DNA from: Motiliproteus sediminis
GTDB lineage: Bacteria; Pseudomonadota; Gammaproteobacteria; Pseudomonadales; Balneatricaceae
Length of the DNA: 64,000 nt
NCBI RefSeq assembly: GCF_017912535.1
Contig: NZ_JAERQK010000002.1
Coordinates: 62,001 to 126,000 of the forward strand
Direction: 5' to 3'
The position numbers were made by a program, and so were the translations under genes. Positions 17,310 to 27,802 of the stretch are shown in pieces (within the stretch, counting starts at the first letter, position 1; each line of letters begins with the position of its first letter). Below the pieces are notes generated by a model, which saw only the letters and a list, made by a program, of their open reading frames with translations, did no database searches and was not told the origin of the DNA.

Positions 17310-17753
17310 ATGGCCCGCATCCTGTTGATCAACGGACCCAACCTGAACCTACTGGGCACCCGCGAACCTGAAATCTACGGGGCAACCACCCTGGCAGATA
17401 TCGAGCGTTCCGTCACCCGGCAGGCAGAAGGGGCCGGCCATCAGCTCGATTGCTACCAAAGCAACGCCGAGCATCAGCTGGTGGAGCGCGTACATCAGGC
17501 ACAACAGGATCAGGTGGCCTTCATCCTGATCAACCCGGCAGCGTTCACCCACACCAGCGTTGCCCTGCGCGACGCTCTGGCCGGCGTGGCGATTCCGTTT
17601 ATTGAAATCCATCTTTCCAATGTGCACCGACGCGAACCTTTCCGTCACCACTCCTACTTTTCCGATATTGCGGAAGGAGTCATTTGCGGCCTGGGTACGC
17701 AGGGGTACGAATTCGCACTGCAGGCGGCCATCAGCCGGCTGGCAGATCACTAA
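17310..17753 (+). CDS. aroQ: type II 3-dehydroquinate dehydratase
   Basis: 147 residues, normal for the dodecameric type II enzyme of the shikimate pathway. Signature parts seen: [19 protein letters not shown] with the catalytic tyrosine Y23, [20 protein letters not shown], and [17 protein letters not shown] with the active-site histidine. AAGGCG stands just before the ATG. It leads the aroQ-accB-accC group common in gammaproteobacteria, 31 nt before accB. Confidence 0.96.
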   Translation: MARILLINGPNLNLLGTREPEIYGATTLADIERSVTRQAEGAGHQLDCYQSNAEHQLVERVHQAQQDQVAFILINPAAFTHTSVALRDALAGVAIPFIEIHLSNVHRREPFRHHSYFSDIAEGVICGLGTQGYEFALQAAISRLADH

Positions 17754-17784
17754 TCGTTACAACCGTTCGTTTTAGAGAAGCATC

Positions 17785-18240
17785 ATGGACATCCGTAAAG
17801 TCAAAAAATTGATCGAACTGCTGGAAGAAAGCGACATCAACGAAATCGAGATCAAGGAAGGCGAGGAGTCGGTACGCATCAGCCGCACCTCCAGCGTTGT
17901 TCCCGCTCCCGTTGCGGCTGCGCCGGCTCCGGTTGCCGTTGCCGCCCCTGCACCTGTCGCCGCTCCCGCTGCGCCGGCAGCCGCGCCGGCCGAGCCGGCT
18001 CTGGAAGGACACGTTGTTCGTTCACCGATGGTCGGCACCTTCTACCGCTCCCCGTCTCCGGGTGCGGCGGCCTTCGTTGAAGTGGGCAAACAGGTCAAAG
18101 CGGGCGACCCTATCTGCATCGTTGAAGCGATGAAAATGATGAACCAGATCGAAGCCGACAAGTCAGGCACTATCCTGGCCATTCTGGCGGACGACGGTGA
18201 GCCGGTCGAATACGACCAGCCGCTGGTCACCATCGGTTAA
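17785..18240 (+). CDS. accB: biotin carboxyl carrier protein of acetyl-CoA carboxylase
   Basis: 151 residues. The N-terminal helix region [16 protein letters not shown], a Pro/Ala-rich mobile linker at about 40-72, and a C-terminal biotinyl domain with the E-A-M-K117-M-M site where biotin is attached. It carries CO2 between the AccC carboxylase and the AccAD transferase in fatty acid synthesis. accC follows 28 nt later. Confidence 0.97.
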   Translation: MDIRKVKKLIELLEESDINEIEIKEGEESVRISRTSSVVPAPVAAAPAPVAVAAPAPVAAPAAPAAAPAEPALEGHVVRSPMVGTFYRSPSPGAAAFVEVGKQVKAGDPICIVEAMKMMNQIEADKSGTILAILADDGEPVEYDQPLVTIG

Positions 18241-18268
18241 TTCAGGTTCTCAGCCAAAAGGCATCGCT

Positions 18269-19609
18269 ATGCTAGATAAAGTTATCATTGCCAACCGGGG
18301 TGAAATCGCACTACGAATCCTGAGGGCCTGCCGCGAGCTGGGCATCAAGACCGTTGCGGTTCATTCGCAGGTTGACCGGGACCTGCTGCACGTTCGTCTC
18401 GCCGACGAAGCGGTCTGCATCGGCCCCAACGCGTCAAAAGACAGTTACCTCAACATTCCCAGCCTGATCTCAGCCGGCGAAGTGACCGATGCGGTGGCGA
18501 TCCACCCGGGCTACGGGTTTCTGGCTGAAAACGCCGATTTCGCCGAACAGGTCGAGAACAGCGGCTTTGTCTTTATCGGCCCCAGGGCCGACACTATCCG
18601 CCTGATGGGCGACAAGGTGTCCGCCATCGAGGCGATGAAGAAGGCCGGCGTCCCTACCGTTCCCGGCTCCGATGGCCCGTTGACCGACGACAACCAGCGC
18701 ACCATGCGTATTGCCCGTGAAATCGGCTATCCGGTCATCATCAAGGCCGCCGCCGGTGGTGGTGGTCGCGGTATGCGCGTAGTCCATACCGAGGCGTCGC
18801 TGATCAGCTCCATGCATGTCACCCAGAATGAGGCGAAGGCCGCCTTTGGTGACGACACCGTTTACCTCGAAAAGTATCTGGAAAACCCGCGCCACGTTGA
18901 GGTACAGGTACTGGCAGACGGCCAGGGCAACGCCATCCATCTGTTTGATCGCGACTGCTCCATGCAGCGCCGTCACCAGAAAGTGGTTGAGGAAGCCCCC
19001 GCGCCCCACATCGATGAAGCGGCTCGCGCACGCGTACTCAAGAGCTGTGTCGATGCCTGTATCGAGATCGGTTATCGCGGTGCCGGCACCTTTGAGTTCC
19101 TGTACGAAGACGGCGGATTCTACTTCATCGAGATGAACACCCGTGTTCAGGTGGAGCACCCGGTGACGGAAATGGTTACCGGGGTCGACATCGTCAAGGA
19201 GCAGCTGAAGATCGCCAGCGGCCACCCCCTGAGCATCAAGCAGGAGGACGTCAAGCTCAACGGTCATGCGTTCGAATGCCGCATCAACGCCGAAGACCCC
19301 AAGACCTTCCTGCCGAGCCCGGGCAAGGTCAACTACTTCCACGCCCCCGGCGGTCTGGGAGTACGCGTCGACTCGCACCTCTATAGCGGCTATACCGTAC
19401 CCCCCTATTACGATTCGCTGATTGCCAAACTGATCACCCACGGTTCGGACCGTGAAACAGCGCTGACCCGCATGGAATGCGCGCTGGAAGAGATGGTAAT
19501 TGATGGCATCCGCACCAATATCCCGTTGCAGCAGGAGATCTGCCGCGACGCCAACTTTGGCAAGGGTGGGGTGAACATTCACTATCTGGAGAAGAAGCTC
19601 GGCCTGTGA
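18269..19609 (+). CDS. accC: biotin carboxylase subunit of acetyl-CoA carboxylase
   Basis: 446 residues from ATG 18269 ([20 protein letters not shown]). It carboxylates the biotin on AccB using ATP and bicarbonate. ATP-grasp features are clear: [15 protein letters not shown] glycine-rich loop, [37 protein letters not shown] and [16 protein letters not shown]. Length is normal. A strong terminator closes the accBC unit. Confidence 0.97.
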   Translation: MLDKVIIANRGEIALRILRACRELGIKTVAVHSQVDRDLLHVRLADEAVCIGPNASKDSYLNIPSLISAGEVTDAVAIHPGYGFLAENADFAEQVENSGFVFIGPRADTIRLMGDKVSAIEAMKKAGVPTVPGSDGPLTDDNQRTMRIAREIGYPVIIKAAAGGGGRGMRVVHTEASLISSMHVTQNEAKAAFGDDTVYLEKYLENPRHVEVQVLADGQGNAIHLFDRDCSMQRRHQKVVEEAPAPHIDEAARARVLKSCVDACIEIGYRGAGTFEFLYEDGGFYFIEMNTRVQVEHPVTEMVTGVDIVKEQLKIASGHPLSIKQEDVKLNGHAFECRINAEDPKTFLPSPGKVNYFHAPGGLGVRVDSHLYSGYTVPPYYDSLIAKLITHGSDRETALTRMECALEEMVIDGIRTNIPLQQEICRDANFGKGGVNIHYLEKKLGL

Positions 19610-19629
19610 TGCCGGACTGAGCACTCCCC

Positions 19630-19672
19630 AAGCCTCTTTGCCGCGCGACGGCAAAGAGGCTTTGTTGTTTTA
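19630..19672 (+). terminator. rho-independent terminator after accC
   Basis: A 14-bp perfect stem AAGCCTCTTTGCCG (19630-19643), 5-nt loop, complementary arm 19649-19662, then TGTTGTTTTAT. It begins 20 nt after the accC stop and separates accBC from prmA. Confidence 0.85.
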
Positions 19673-19705
19673 TCCGCATGACTTTTGACCGAGAGCGACC
19701 CGACC

Positions 19706-20599
19706 ATGCCCTGGTTACAGATGAAAATGGACATCCCGCCGGCACTGGCCAGCGACTATGAAGACCTGCTGCTGGAGGCTGGCGCCTGCGCCGTCACGCT
19801 GGAAGACGCCGCCGACCAGCCGCTGTTTGAGCCGCAGCTGGGCACCACCCCGCTGTGGGATGCCACCCGCATTATCGGCCTGTTCGATGCCGAGAGTGAC
19901 GTCACCACCATCCAGCTGGAGATCGCTGCCGCCCACAGCCGACTGGCGCCAGAGCTGTCGCTAACCCGGGCCAAGTTTGAGATCCTCGAAGACAAGGACT
20001 GGGAACGCGAGTGGATGGACAGTTTTCACCCCATGCGTTTCGGTCAACGACTGTGGGTCTGCCCCAGCTGGAAGGAGGTTCCGGACCCCGATGCCGCCAA
20101 CCTGATGCTGGACCCGGGCCTGGCATTCGGTACCGGTACCCACCCGACCACCGCCCTCTGCCTCGAATGGCTGGAAGCGGAAGACCTCAACGGCAAGTCG
20201 GTGATCGATTACGGTTGCGGCTCCGGTATTCTCGGTATCGCCGCGCTGCTGCTGGGCGCCGCCGAGCTGAACGCCACCGATATCGATCCACAAGCATTGC
20301 AAGCCACCCGCGACAACGCCAGTCGCAACGGCATCGATGCCGACAGCATCAAGCTGGATTACCCGGACAAGCTAGCCTGCGCGCCGGCGGACCTGCTGGT
20401 AGCGAATATTCTCGCCGGTCCACTGCAGGAACTTGCACCGACTCTCAAGGCACTGGTCAAACCGGGCGGCCGACTGGCGCTTTCCGGCATCCTCGACACC
20501 CAGGCGGCAGCCGTGGTCGAAGCTTACAGCCCCTGGTTCGAACTGGAACCGGTGGTAACTCGTGACGAGTGGGTTAGAATCAGCGGCACGCGTCGTTAA
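19706..20599 (+). CDS. prmA: ribosomal protein L11 methyltransferase
   Basis: 297 residues from ATG 19706 ([11 protein letters not shown]); a TTG 21 nt upstream is in frame but less likely. PrmA trimethylates L11. It has an N-terminal substrate-recognition domain (about 1-95), then a SAM-binding domain with [36 protein letters not shown] and [12 protein letters not shown], the typical NILA-type motif. It is followed 17 nt later by the DUF3426 gene and then dusB-fis. Confidence 0.95.
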   Translation: MPWLQMKMDIPPALASDYEDLLLEAGACAVTLEDAADQPLFEPQLGTTPLWDATRIIGLFDAESDVTTIQLEIAAAHSRLAPELSLTRAKFEILEDKDWEREWMDSFHPMRFGQRLWVCPSWKEVPDPDAANLMLDPGLAFGTGTHPTTALCLEWLEAEDLNGKSVIDYGCGSGILGIAALLLGAAELNATDIDPQALQATRDNASRNGIDADSIKLDYPDKLACAPADLLVANILAGPLQELAPTLKALVKPGGRLALSGILDTQAAAVVEAYSPWFELEPVVTRDEWVRISGTRR

Positions 20600-20616
20600 A
20601 CGGACTTGCCGGCCTC

Positions 20617-21354
20617 ATGCACCAGCGCCTGATCACCCAATGCCCCTGCTGCTTCACCCGCTTCCAGATCACACTGGAACAGCTGCATACCGCTGATGGC
20701 CTCGCCCGTTGCGGCAAGTGCGAGGCCATCTTTTCCGCCACCAGCCACCTCGAAACCTCTATTCCCGAGTTGCCTGAAAGACACGGCCGACCCGCCGCCT
20801 CCCCGATTGACGCCCTTGACGCAGAACCCGTGCTGTTGATGGCATTGCCGCGCAAACGATCACCCTGGGTAGCTGCATTCTGGACCCTGACCACGCTCAC
20901 CGGCCTCCTTTTCGCCCTGGCCCAGTACGCCTGGTTCGAGCGGGACCGCCTCGCGGCCGATCCGCGTCTGGCCCCTCTCTACCAGCTACTGTGCCAGCGG
21001 ATAAGCTGTAATCTTCGCCCGGCCACTGATATCGCAGCCATCGTCAGCCATCGTCTGATAGTGCGCGACCACCCCCGCCGCGACGGCGCGCTGGCCATCG
21101 ACCTGCTACTGGAGAACCGCGCCAGATTCGAGCAACCCTTCCCGGCACTTAAGCTGGTATTCCAGACTCTGGATGGCCGCCCTACGGAGGCGCGTATCAT
21201 CCATCCGCGCGACTACCTGCGCAGCGACTTTAATAGCGAGTCGTTGATGCCCCGCAATAAAACCGTGCAACTACATCTGGAACTCGCCGCACCGGCGACG
21301 CCCAGCCCCGGCTACCAGCTGGAACTGGTTCCGGCTCACCTGAGCGAAGGTTAA
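20617..21354 (+). CDS. zinc-ribbon / DUF3426 membrane protein
   Basis: 245 residues. The N-terminus holds an MJ0042-type zinc finger, C-P-C-C-F and C-G-K-C, around residues 9-35. A single membrane segment lies at about 86-104 (VAAFWTLTTLTGLLFALAQ), followed by a DUF3426 domain (about 115-245) with AIVSHRLIVRDHP and the characteristic ARIIHPRDYLR segment. This protein commonly sits between prmA and dusB in Pseudomonas-like genomes. Its role is unknown. Confidence 0.88.
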   Translation: MHQRLITQCPCCFTRFQITLEQLHTADGLARCGKCEAIFSATSHLETSIPELPERHGRPAASPIDALDAEPVLLMALPRKRSPWVAAFWTLTTLTGLLFALAQYAWFERDRLAADPRLAPLYQLLCQRISCNLRPATDIAAIVSHRLIVRDHPRRDGALAIDLLLENRARFEQPFPALKLVFQTLDGRPTEARIIHPRDYLRSDFNSESLMPRNKTVQLHLELAAPATPSPGYQLELVPAHLSEG

Positions 21355-21468
21355 AAGGGGTCTTTTTCCTTTTCCACGACCGCCCCAGAGGGTATCATTG
21401 GCGGTTCTGTGTACGGGCAACCGTACCACCTGACCCGATCCAATTTTTCAGCCTGAATTCGAGCCCAC

Positions 21469-22464
21469 GTGTACAGCATCGGTCCTTATCGTATCGACAG
21501 CCGCACTATTCTCGCGCCCATGGCCGGCGTGACGGACCGACCTTTCCGTCAGCTCTGCCGCCAACTGGGTGCGGGGTTGGCGGTGTCCGAAATGGTGACG
21601 GCCGACAAACGCCTCTGGAACAGTCGCAAGTCTCGCTTTCGACTCAACCACGAGGGGGAAGCCGCACCACGCATCGTCCAGATCGCCGGCGGAGATCCGG
21701 CCATGCTGGCCGAGGCGGCACGCCTGAATGTCGAACAGGGCGCCCAGATCGTTGATATCAACATGGGATGCCCGGCAAAAAAGGTGTGCAACAAGGCAGC
21801 GGGCTCAGCCCTGCTTCGCGACGAGGCTCTGGTGGCCGATATTCTCGAAACGGTGGTAGCTGCCGTTGAGGTGCCGGTGACCCTGAAGATTCGTACCGGC
21901 TGGGATACCGACAATCGCAACGGCCTGCGCATCGCGCGTATCGCCGAGCAGTGCGGCATCCAGGCACTGGCGGTCCACGGGCGCACCCGCGCCTGCGGCT
22001 ACCGGGGCGAAGCGGAGTACGACACCATCGCGGCGATCAAGGCAGCGACCTCACTGCCGGTGTTCGCCAATGGTGACATCACCTCACCGGAAAAGGCGGC
22101 CGAAGTACTGGCTTACACCGGTGCCGATGCAGTAATGATTGGTCGGGCAGCACAAGGGCAACCCTGGATCTTCCGGGAGATAAACCACTATCTGGCCACC
22201 GGCGAACGCCTGCCAGCCCCAGATCACGCAGAGATAGAAACGCTGCTGGTGGGGCATATTCAGGCACTGCACCAGTTCTACGGTGACTATCTGGGTGTAC
22301 GCATTGCGCGCAAGCACCTGGGTTGGTATCTGACCGCCGTTGCAGGCGAGTCAGCCAAAGCATTCAGACAGCGGTTTGTCGCACTGGAATCGAAAGACGA
22401 ACAACTTCAGGCTATCGGCGCATTCTTCGCCGGTCTGCAGTCTCAGGATACACAAGCGGCATGA
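21469..22464 (+). CDS. dusB: tRNA-dihydrouridine synthase B
   Basis: 331 residues from a GTG start. DusB reduces uridine 17 in the tRNA D-loop with FMN and NADPH. Marks include [41 protein letters not shown] with the catalytic cysteine, [24 protein letters not shown] and [11 protein letters not shown]. Its TGA overlaps the fis ATG by 4 nt, the standard dusB-fis operon layout. Confidence 0.95.
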   Translation: MYSIGPYRIDSRTILAPMAGVTDRPFRQLCRQLGAGLAVSEMVTADKRLWNSRKSRFRLNHEGEAAPRIVQIAGGDPAMLAEAARLNVEQGAQIVDINMGCPAKKVCNKAAGSALLRDEALVADILETVVAAVEVPVTLKIRTGWDTDNRNGLRIARIAEQCGIQALAVHGRTRACGYRGEAEYDTIAAIKAATSLPVFANGDITSPEKAAEVLAYTGADAVMIGRAAQGQPWIFREINHYLATGERLPAPDHAEIETLLVGHIQALHQFYGDYLGVRIARKHLGWYLTAVAGESAKAFRQRFVALESKDEQLQAIGAFFAGLQSQDTQAA

Positions 22465-22790
22465 CGACAATGGCACTAGGTAACTTACAAAACGTGAACG
22501 ATTCTCTTCAGGAACAGCCGATTCAACTGGCAGAAACCGCGGCCAACGAGCCTACCCAGCAACCCAAGCGCCTGCGTGACAGCGTTGCCGAGGCGATGCA
22601 GCACTACTTCCAGCAACTGGACGGCCAGCCTGCTACCGAGGTTTATCAGATGGTGCTGGCGGAGATCGAGGCGCCGCTGCTGGAAGCAGTAATGCGCTAC
22701 ACCCGCGATAACCAGACCAAGGCCTCCGAGCTACTGGGCCTTAACCGCGGCACCCTGCGCAAGAAGCTCAAACAGTACGACATGCTGTAA
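22461..22790 (+). CDS. fis: nucleoid-associated protein Fis
   Basis: 109 residues from ATG 22461, in 4-nt overlap with dusB; a longer frame inside dusB is not credible. The C-terminal half is the conserved DNA-bending part: [40 protein letters not shown] and the helix-turn-helix [19 protein letters not shown]. Fis activates rRNA promoters and shapes the nucleoid in fast growth. The N-terminal ~35 residues are variable as usual. Confidence 0.96.
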   Translation: MTTMALGNLQNVNDSLQEQPIQLAETAANEPTQQPKRLRDSVAEAMQHYFQQLDGQPATEVYQMVLAEIEAPLLEAVMRYTRDNQTKASELLGLNRGTLRKKLKQYDML

Positions 22791-22877
22791 CCACCACCAA
22801 ATTTGGTCGCCGGCGCACGCCCGCGGCCTTTTGCACTTTCAGAATTTACTTTTGCAAACCCAAACCGGCACCGACAC

Positions 22878-24455
22878 ATGACCCAATCCCTCATCCCCGT
22901 ACGACGCGCGCTGATCAGCGTTTCCGATAAAACCGGCATCGTCGAGTTTGCTCAGGCCCTGGCGGCTCAGGGCGTCGAGATCCTCTCCACTGGCGGCACT
23001 TACAAACTGCTGCGTGATAGCGGCGTTGATGCCGTGGAAGTGTCCGATTACACCGGCTTCCCCGAGATGATGGATGGCCGGGTCAAGACCCTGCACCCCA
23101 AAGTACACGGTGGCATCCTCGGCCGTCGCGGTCAGGACGATGCGGTGATGAGCGAGCACGGCATCAATCCCATCGACATGGTAGTGGTCAACCTCTATCC
23201 GTTCGAACAGACCATCGCCCGTGAGGACTGCACCCTGCCGCTGGCGATCGAAAACATCGACATCGGCGGCCCGACCATGGTGCGCTCCGCGGCCAAGAAC
23301 AACGCCTTCGTTGCCATCGTCGTCAACGCCGACAGCTACGACGTGGTGCTGAATGAGATGAAAGCCAACGGCGGCGCCCTGTCTCAAGCCACCCGCTTTG
23401 ACCTCGCCGTACAGGCGTTCGAGCACACCGCAGCCTACGACGGTGCCATCGCCAACTACCTCGGCTGCCGCGTGGGTGAAGACGCTCCCAACACCTTCCC
23501 GCGCACTTTCAACACCCAGTTCATCAAGGCGCAGGAGATGCGCTACGGCGAAAACCCGCACCAACGTGCGGCTTTTTACGTCGAGCAGAATCCGGCGGAA
23601 CCGAGCGTCTCCACCGCCCACCAGTTGCAGGGCAAGGAGCTGTCCTACAACAACGTGGCTGATACCGACGCGGCACTGGAATGCGTCAAGCCGTTCCGTG
23701 AGCCCGCCTGTGTGATCGTCAAGCACGCCAATCCCTGTGGCGTGGCCATCGGCGACAACATTCTGGAGGCTTATGACCTGGCCTACGCGACCGACCCCAC
23801 CTCCGCGTTTGGCGGCATCATCGCCTTCAACCGTGAGCTGGATGGCGCCACCGCCCGCGCCATCATCGAGCGTCAATTCGTTGAAGTGATCATCGCCCCG
23901 ACCGTCACTCAGGAAGCCTCCGACGTGGTGGCTGCCAAGCCCAATGTGCGCCTATTGGAGTGCGGCCAGTGGGATGCCGAGCGCCCCACCTCCTTCGATT
24001 ACAAGCGGGTCAACGGCGGCCTGTTGGTGCAGGACAACGACCTCGGCATGGTCGATGCCAGCGAACTGAAAGTGGTTTCCGAGCGCGAACCCACCGAACA
24101 GGAGTTGCGCGACCTGCTGTTTGCCTGGCAGGTGGCCAAGTACGTTAAATCCAACGCCATCGTCTACGCCAAGAACGGCCAGACCATCGGCGTCGGCGCC
24201 GGCCAGATGAGCCGCGTCTACAGCGCCAAGATCGCCGGCATCAAGGCCGCCGACGAAGGCCTGGAAGTCCCCGGCTCAGTCATGGCCTCCGACGCCTTCT
24301 TCCCCTTCCGCGACGGCATCGACGCCGCCGCCGCAGCCGGTATCACCGCGGTGATCCAGCCGGGCGGCTCCATGCGCGATGAAGAGGTGATTGCGGCGGC
24401 GAACGAAGCCGGAATCGCCATGGTGTTTACCGGGATGCGCCACTTCCGCCATTAA
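22878..24455 (+). CDS. purH: bifunctional AICAR transformylase/IMP cyclohydrolase
   Basis: 525 residues from ATG 22878 ([20 protein letters not shown]). It performs the last two steps of IMP synthesis. N-terminal cyclohydrolase domain (about 1-200: [33 protein letters not shown]) and C-terminal transformylase domain ([42 protein letters not shown], ending GMRHFRH). Followed by purD after a 168-nt gap with a hairpin. Confidence 0.97.
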   Translation: MTQSLIPVRRALISVSDKTGIVEFAQALAAQGVEILSTGGTYKLLRDSGVDAVEVSDYTGFPEMMDGRVKTLHPKVHGGILGRRGQDDAVMSEHGINPIDMVVVNLYPFEQTIAREDCTLPLAIENIDIGGPTMVRSAAKNNAFVAIVVNADSYDVVLNEMKANGGALSQATRFDLAVQAFEHTAAYDGAIANYLGCRVGEDAPNTFPRTFNTQFIKAQEMRYGENPHQRAAFYVEQNPAEPSVSTAHQLQGKELSYNNVADTDAALECVKPFREPACVIVKHANPCGVAIGDNILEAYDLAYATDPTSAFGGIIAFNRELDGATARAIIERQFVEVIIAPTVTQEASDVVAAKPNVRLLECGQWDAERPTSFDYKRVNGGLLVQDNDLGMVDASELKVVSEREPTEQELRDLLFAWQVAKYVKSNAIVYAKNGQTIGVGAGQMSRVYSAKIAGIKAADEGLEVPGSVMASDAFFPFRDGIDAAAAAGITAVIQPGGSMRDEEVIAAANEAGIAMVFTGMRHFRH

Positions 24456-24492
24456 TCGATTTCTGGGCTACTGCGCTCGGCCATGCATCGTT

Positions 24493-24550
24493 GAAAGCCG
24501 GTTCAGAATGCTCACCTACTTCAGTAGGCTGCGCTTCTTCACCGGCTTTC
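24493..24550. repeat. branched hairpin in the purH-purD gap
   Basis: Outer arms GAAAGCCGGT (24493-24502) and ACCGGCTTTC (24541-24550) are perfectly complementary. Inside is a second perfect hairpin CCTACT-TC-AGTAGG (24515-24528). There is no T run at the 3' side, so a simple intrinsic terminator is unlikely. It may be an RNA structure in the purHD transcript, or a dispersed palindromic repeat; other copies were not seen in this window. Confidence 0.55.
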
Positions 24551-24623
24551 GCCTAGCCTGACCTTGGCTCGCGAAGCCCAGACTCCCGATTAATTTACTG
24601 GTCAGATTTTGCGAGGAAAAAAG

Positions 24624-25907
24624 ATGAAAGTTCTGGTTATCGGTAGCGGTGGTCGTGAACACGCCCTGGCCTGGCAGGCCGCCAAAGATCCACGCGTTGA
24701 AACCGTTTACGTGGCACCGGGTAACGCCGGCACTGCGCGCGAACCGAAGCTCGAGAATGTCGCCATCGACGTGATGGCGCTGGACCAACTGGTTGCCTTC
24801 GCCCAGGATAACCGCGTTGGCCTGACCATCGTCGGTCCGGAAGCACCGCTGGTGGCCGGCGTGGTCGACAAGTTCGAAGCCGCGGGCCTGGCCTGCTTCG
24901 GCCCTTCAGCGGGAGCCGCGCAGCTGGAAGGTTCCAAGGCCTTTACCAAGGACTTCCTCGCCCGCCAGCAGATCCCGACTGCCGAGTACCAGAACTTTAC
25001 CGAAGTCGAACCCGCACTCGCGTACCTGCGCGAGAAAGGCGCACCGATCGTGGTCAAGGCCGACGGTCTCGCTGCTGGCAAGGGCGTGATCGTGGCGATG
25101 ACGCTGGATGAAGCGGAAGCGGCGGTGACCGACATGCTCTCCGGTAACGCCTTTGGCGACGCCGGCTGCCGCGTGGTGATCGAAGAGTTCCTCGACGGCG
25201 AAGAAGCCAGCTACATCGTGATGGTGGACGGTGACAACGTGCTGCCGATGGCCACCAGCCAGGACCACAAGCGTGTCGGCGATGGCGATTCCGGTCCCAA
25301 CACCGGCGGCATGGGCGCCTACTCACCCGCTCCAGTGGTGACCGCGGAGATCGACGCCCGCATCATGAACGAGGTGATCATGCCCACCGTGCGCGGCATG
25401 GCTGCCGAAGGCAACCCCTACACCGGTTTCCTCTATGCCGGCCTGATGATCATGGCTGACGGCACCCCCAAGGTGATCGAGTACAACTGCCGTTTCGGTG
25501 ATCCGGAAACCCAGCCGATCATGCTGCGCCTCAAGAGCAGCCTGGTGGAACTCTGCCAAGCCGCGCTGGCCCGGCGCCTGGATCAAACCAGCGCCGAGTG
25601 GGACCCGCGTCCCGCCGTCGGCGTGGTACTGGCCGCCAAAGGCTACCCCGGTGATTACCCCAAGGGGGATGTCATCAGCCTGCCCACCAGCGAAGCCGAA
25701 GGCAGCAAGGTGTTTCACGCCGGCACCGCCGACAAGGATGGCCAGGTGGTCACCGCCGGTGGCCGTGTGCTCTGCGCCACCGCCATGGGCAACAGCGTTA
25801 CCGATGCTCAGCAGCGCGCTTACGAGCTGGTGAAGCAGATCGACTGGAACGGCGTTTACTACCGCAACGATATCGCCTACCGCGCCATCGCCCGCGAAAA
25901 CGGCTAG
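24624..25907 (+). CDS. purD: phosphoribosylamine-glycine ligase
   Basis: 427 residues from ATG 24624, which has GAGG eleven bases upstream in GCGAGGAAAAAAG. GAR synthetase joins glycine to phosphoribosylamine in purine synthesis. ATP-grasp family marks: VLVIGSGGREHALAWQ at the N-terminus, VGPEAPLVAGVVD, IVVKADGLAAGKGVIVA, TSQDHKRVGDGDSGPNTGGM and the NCRFGDPETQ metal site. Length is normal. Confidence 0.97.
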   Translation: MKVLVIGSGGREHALAWQAAKDPRVETVYVAPGNAGTAREPKLENVAIDVMALDQLVAFAQDNRVGLTIVGPEAPLVAGVVDKFEAAGLACFGPSAGAAQLEGSKAFTKDFLARQQIPTAEYQNFTEVEPALAYLREKGAPIVVKADGLAAGKGVIVAMTLDEAEAAVTDMLSGNAFGDAGCRVVIEEFLDGEEASYIVMVDGDNVLPMATSQDHKRVGDGDSGPNTGGMGAYSPAPVVTAEIDARIMNEVIMPTVRGMAAEGNPYTGFLYAGLMIMADGTPKVIEYNCRFGDPETQPIMLRLKSSLVELCQAALARRLDQTSAEWDPRPAVGVVLAAKGYPGDYPKGDVISLPTSEAEGSKVFHAGTADKDGQVVTAGGRVLCATAMGNSVTDAQQRAYELVKQIDWNGVYYRNDIAYRAIARENG

Positions 25908-25909
25908 CC

Positions 25910-25948
25910 AATATCACCAAGCCCCGCATGACGGGGCTTGGTGATATT
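25910..25948 (+). terminator. terminator after purD
   Basis: A perfect 17-bp inverted repeat (25910-25926 / 25932-25948) with 5-nt loop CATGA, 3 nt after the purD stop, with GC-rich core CCCCG/CGGGG. The AATATC/GATATT ends supply A and T runs on both sides, so it could work in both directions. Confidence 0.75.
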
Positions 25949-26051
25949 TATCACAAGATCATCCAAATTAGGAGATTATCCTAGCCTCCAGATCGCTCCG
26001 CTCCGGTAAAATCGATAGCTTGCCGCAAGGTGAATCGGAGTACACATAGCC

Positions 26052-27578
26052 ATGGATTCTGGCGCCCACCAATACCCAAGCGTGCTGAAGCGCCTGTTAC
26101 CTCTTTTGCTGCTCTACGCCACCCTGGTCGCGGTCATACTCTTTGTAACTGCCACCGCCGAGGTCGAACGAATCCGTGACGAGTTCGTCAGGGATGCCAA
26201 GGAGCTGTTCCGCGAAGCGGATCTTAAAGCAAAAACGTTCGAAATCTGTCTCGAGGGCTTTGCCCAACACCTGCAAACCCACCCAAGCCTTGATTACGAC
26301 AAAGCCCGTCGCTTCGCTAATACGATTCTTGAACACTATCCGGAGCTCTACATGCTAGAGCTTGCCGAGTATGTACCCGCCTTCGAACGGCAGTCGTTCG
26401 AGCGTAAGATGCGCCGCAGGACAGGCGCCGAGTTCGCCATACACCGTTTTGATTACGCCAGCTCCCGCACCGTTTTACCGATAACTGACCGCGACAGCTA
26501 CTACCCCATCACTTTTATCGCCCCCCACCTGCCGGGGGTTACAGATGTGCTGGGGCTCGATCTGACCAGCACCAGCCCGGTGCATCAACAGGGCCTCTAC
26601 CGCGCCATACGCAGCGGCAAGCAGGACGCCTCGGAGCTGTTCCATTTTCTCGAAGGCGAGCTTGGCTACCTGCTCTATCGACCCTTCGACGTTGGCGGAA
26701 AAGGGGCATCCAGCCCTACACCCTTTATCGCCATCGCCGCCATCCGCCTGATAGATCTCATCACCCCTTCAATAAGAGAGCAGGCCGACTGGACGATCAC
26801 CATCACCCACCCGGCAAGCGATGGTGGAATAGAGATAGACAACCTGTTGCACCCTCACCAGCCTGAGCGCCTGTCCGCAAGTCTGCTTCCCGCACTCACC
26901 CTGCACCACCGGCTCAGCAGCAGTTCCCAGCCCTTGTCCATGAAGGTCCAGTACATGCCCCCCTGGAGCGTACTGAATATCCGGCTCATCAGCACCGTAT
27001 TACTCTGCATCCTGCTGCTCACCGGCATCTTTATCTACCTAATGCGGCGCAGCGTCATCCAGATGCGCTCGGAGTTGGGCTTTATCCAGGAGGTGATCGG
27101 TCAGGCTCACTACGACACACTGACCGGTCTACCCAACATCAACCTGCTGATGGACCGGGTCGAACGCAGCCTGATCCAGTGCCAACGGGAACACAAGCAG
27201 GCCGCCATCTGCTACGTGGACTTCGACAACTTTAAAACGATCAACGACACCTTCGGCCACGATACCGGTGACGAGTTGTTGATTCAGGCGAGCCAGCGCC
27301 TGTTGAGAGCACTGCGCAGCGGTGACACGGTATCGCGGATTCACGGCGATGAGTTTGTCGTGCTCCTCCCTTCGGTATGCAGCAGTGCCGGCGCCGACTA
27401 CACGATCAGCAAGCTCAAAGCCGCCTTTGAAACACCGTTTAACCTCAGCGTAGGCCCGGTCAGCGTTAGCCTCAGCGCCGGGGCGGCACTTTATCCTGAT
27501 GATGGCGACAACGCCGAATCACTGTTCGCCATCGCTGACCGGCGAATGTATCTGGACAAGGCCAACCAGCGCGGCTGA
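26052..27578 (+). CDS. CHASE-GGDEF protein, putative diguanylate cyclase
   Basis: 508 residues. First membrane segment at about 14-34, then a periplasmic CHASE-like sensor domain (about 60-290) with YYPITFIAPHLPGVTDVLGLDL, second membrane segment at about 318-338, and a C-terminal GGDEF domain (about 350-508). The catalytic signature reads H431-G-D-E-F, with the first Gly of GGDEF replaced by His. A product-inhibition site R422-S-G-D425 stands five residues before it. If active it makes cyclic di-GMP in response to a small ligand. The His change makes activity uncertain. Confidence 0.85.
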   Translation: MDSGAHQYPSVLKRLLPLLLLYATLVAVILFVTATAEVERIRDEFVRDAKELFREADLKAKTFEICLEGFAQHLQTHPSLDYDKARRFANTILEHYPELYMLELAEYVPAFERQSFERKMRRRTGAEFAIHRFDYASSRTVLPITDRDSYYPITFIAPHLPGVTDVLGLDLTSTSPVHQQGLYRAIRSGKQDASELFHFLEGELGYLLYRPFDVGGKGASSPTPFIAIAAIRLIDLITPSIREQADWTITITHPASDGGIEIDNLLHPHQPERLSASLLPALTLHHRLSSSSQPLSMKVQYMPPWSVLNIRLISTVLLCILLLTGIFIYLMRRSVIQMRSELGFIQEVIGQAHYDTLTGLPNINLLMDRVERSLIQCQREHKQAAICYVDFDNFKTINDTFGHDTGDELLIQASQRLLRALRSGDTVSRIHGDEFVVLLPSVCSSAGADYTISKLKAAFETPFNLSVGPVSVSLSAGAALYPDDGDNAESLFAIADRRMYLDKANQRG

Positions 27579-27802
27579 ACTCCTCCACGAACGGCAGCGC
27601 AACATCTCCTTCAGCATCGCTATAATTACCATTTGTCACTTTTGTCGCCCAGGTCAATACCACTATCAATATCATTAATCCTTTTAAATCAGCATGCTAG
27701 GAATATTTCCTATTTTATCACTCCGCACTTGCGCTGACCTTTGTCATAAATACACAATTTAGCCATGGTTAATATTTTCGCTTATGCAACATCAAGGAGA
27801 CG

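Noticed and set aside
18470-19654. A 394-codon open frame on the minus strand
   Set aside because: It lies antisense over accC, a certain gene.
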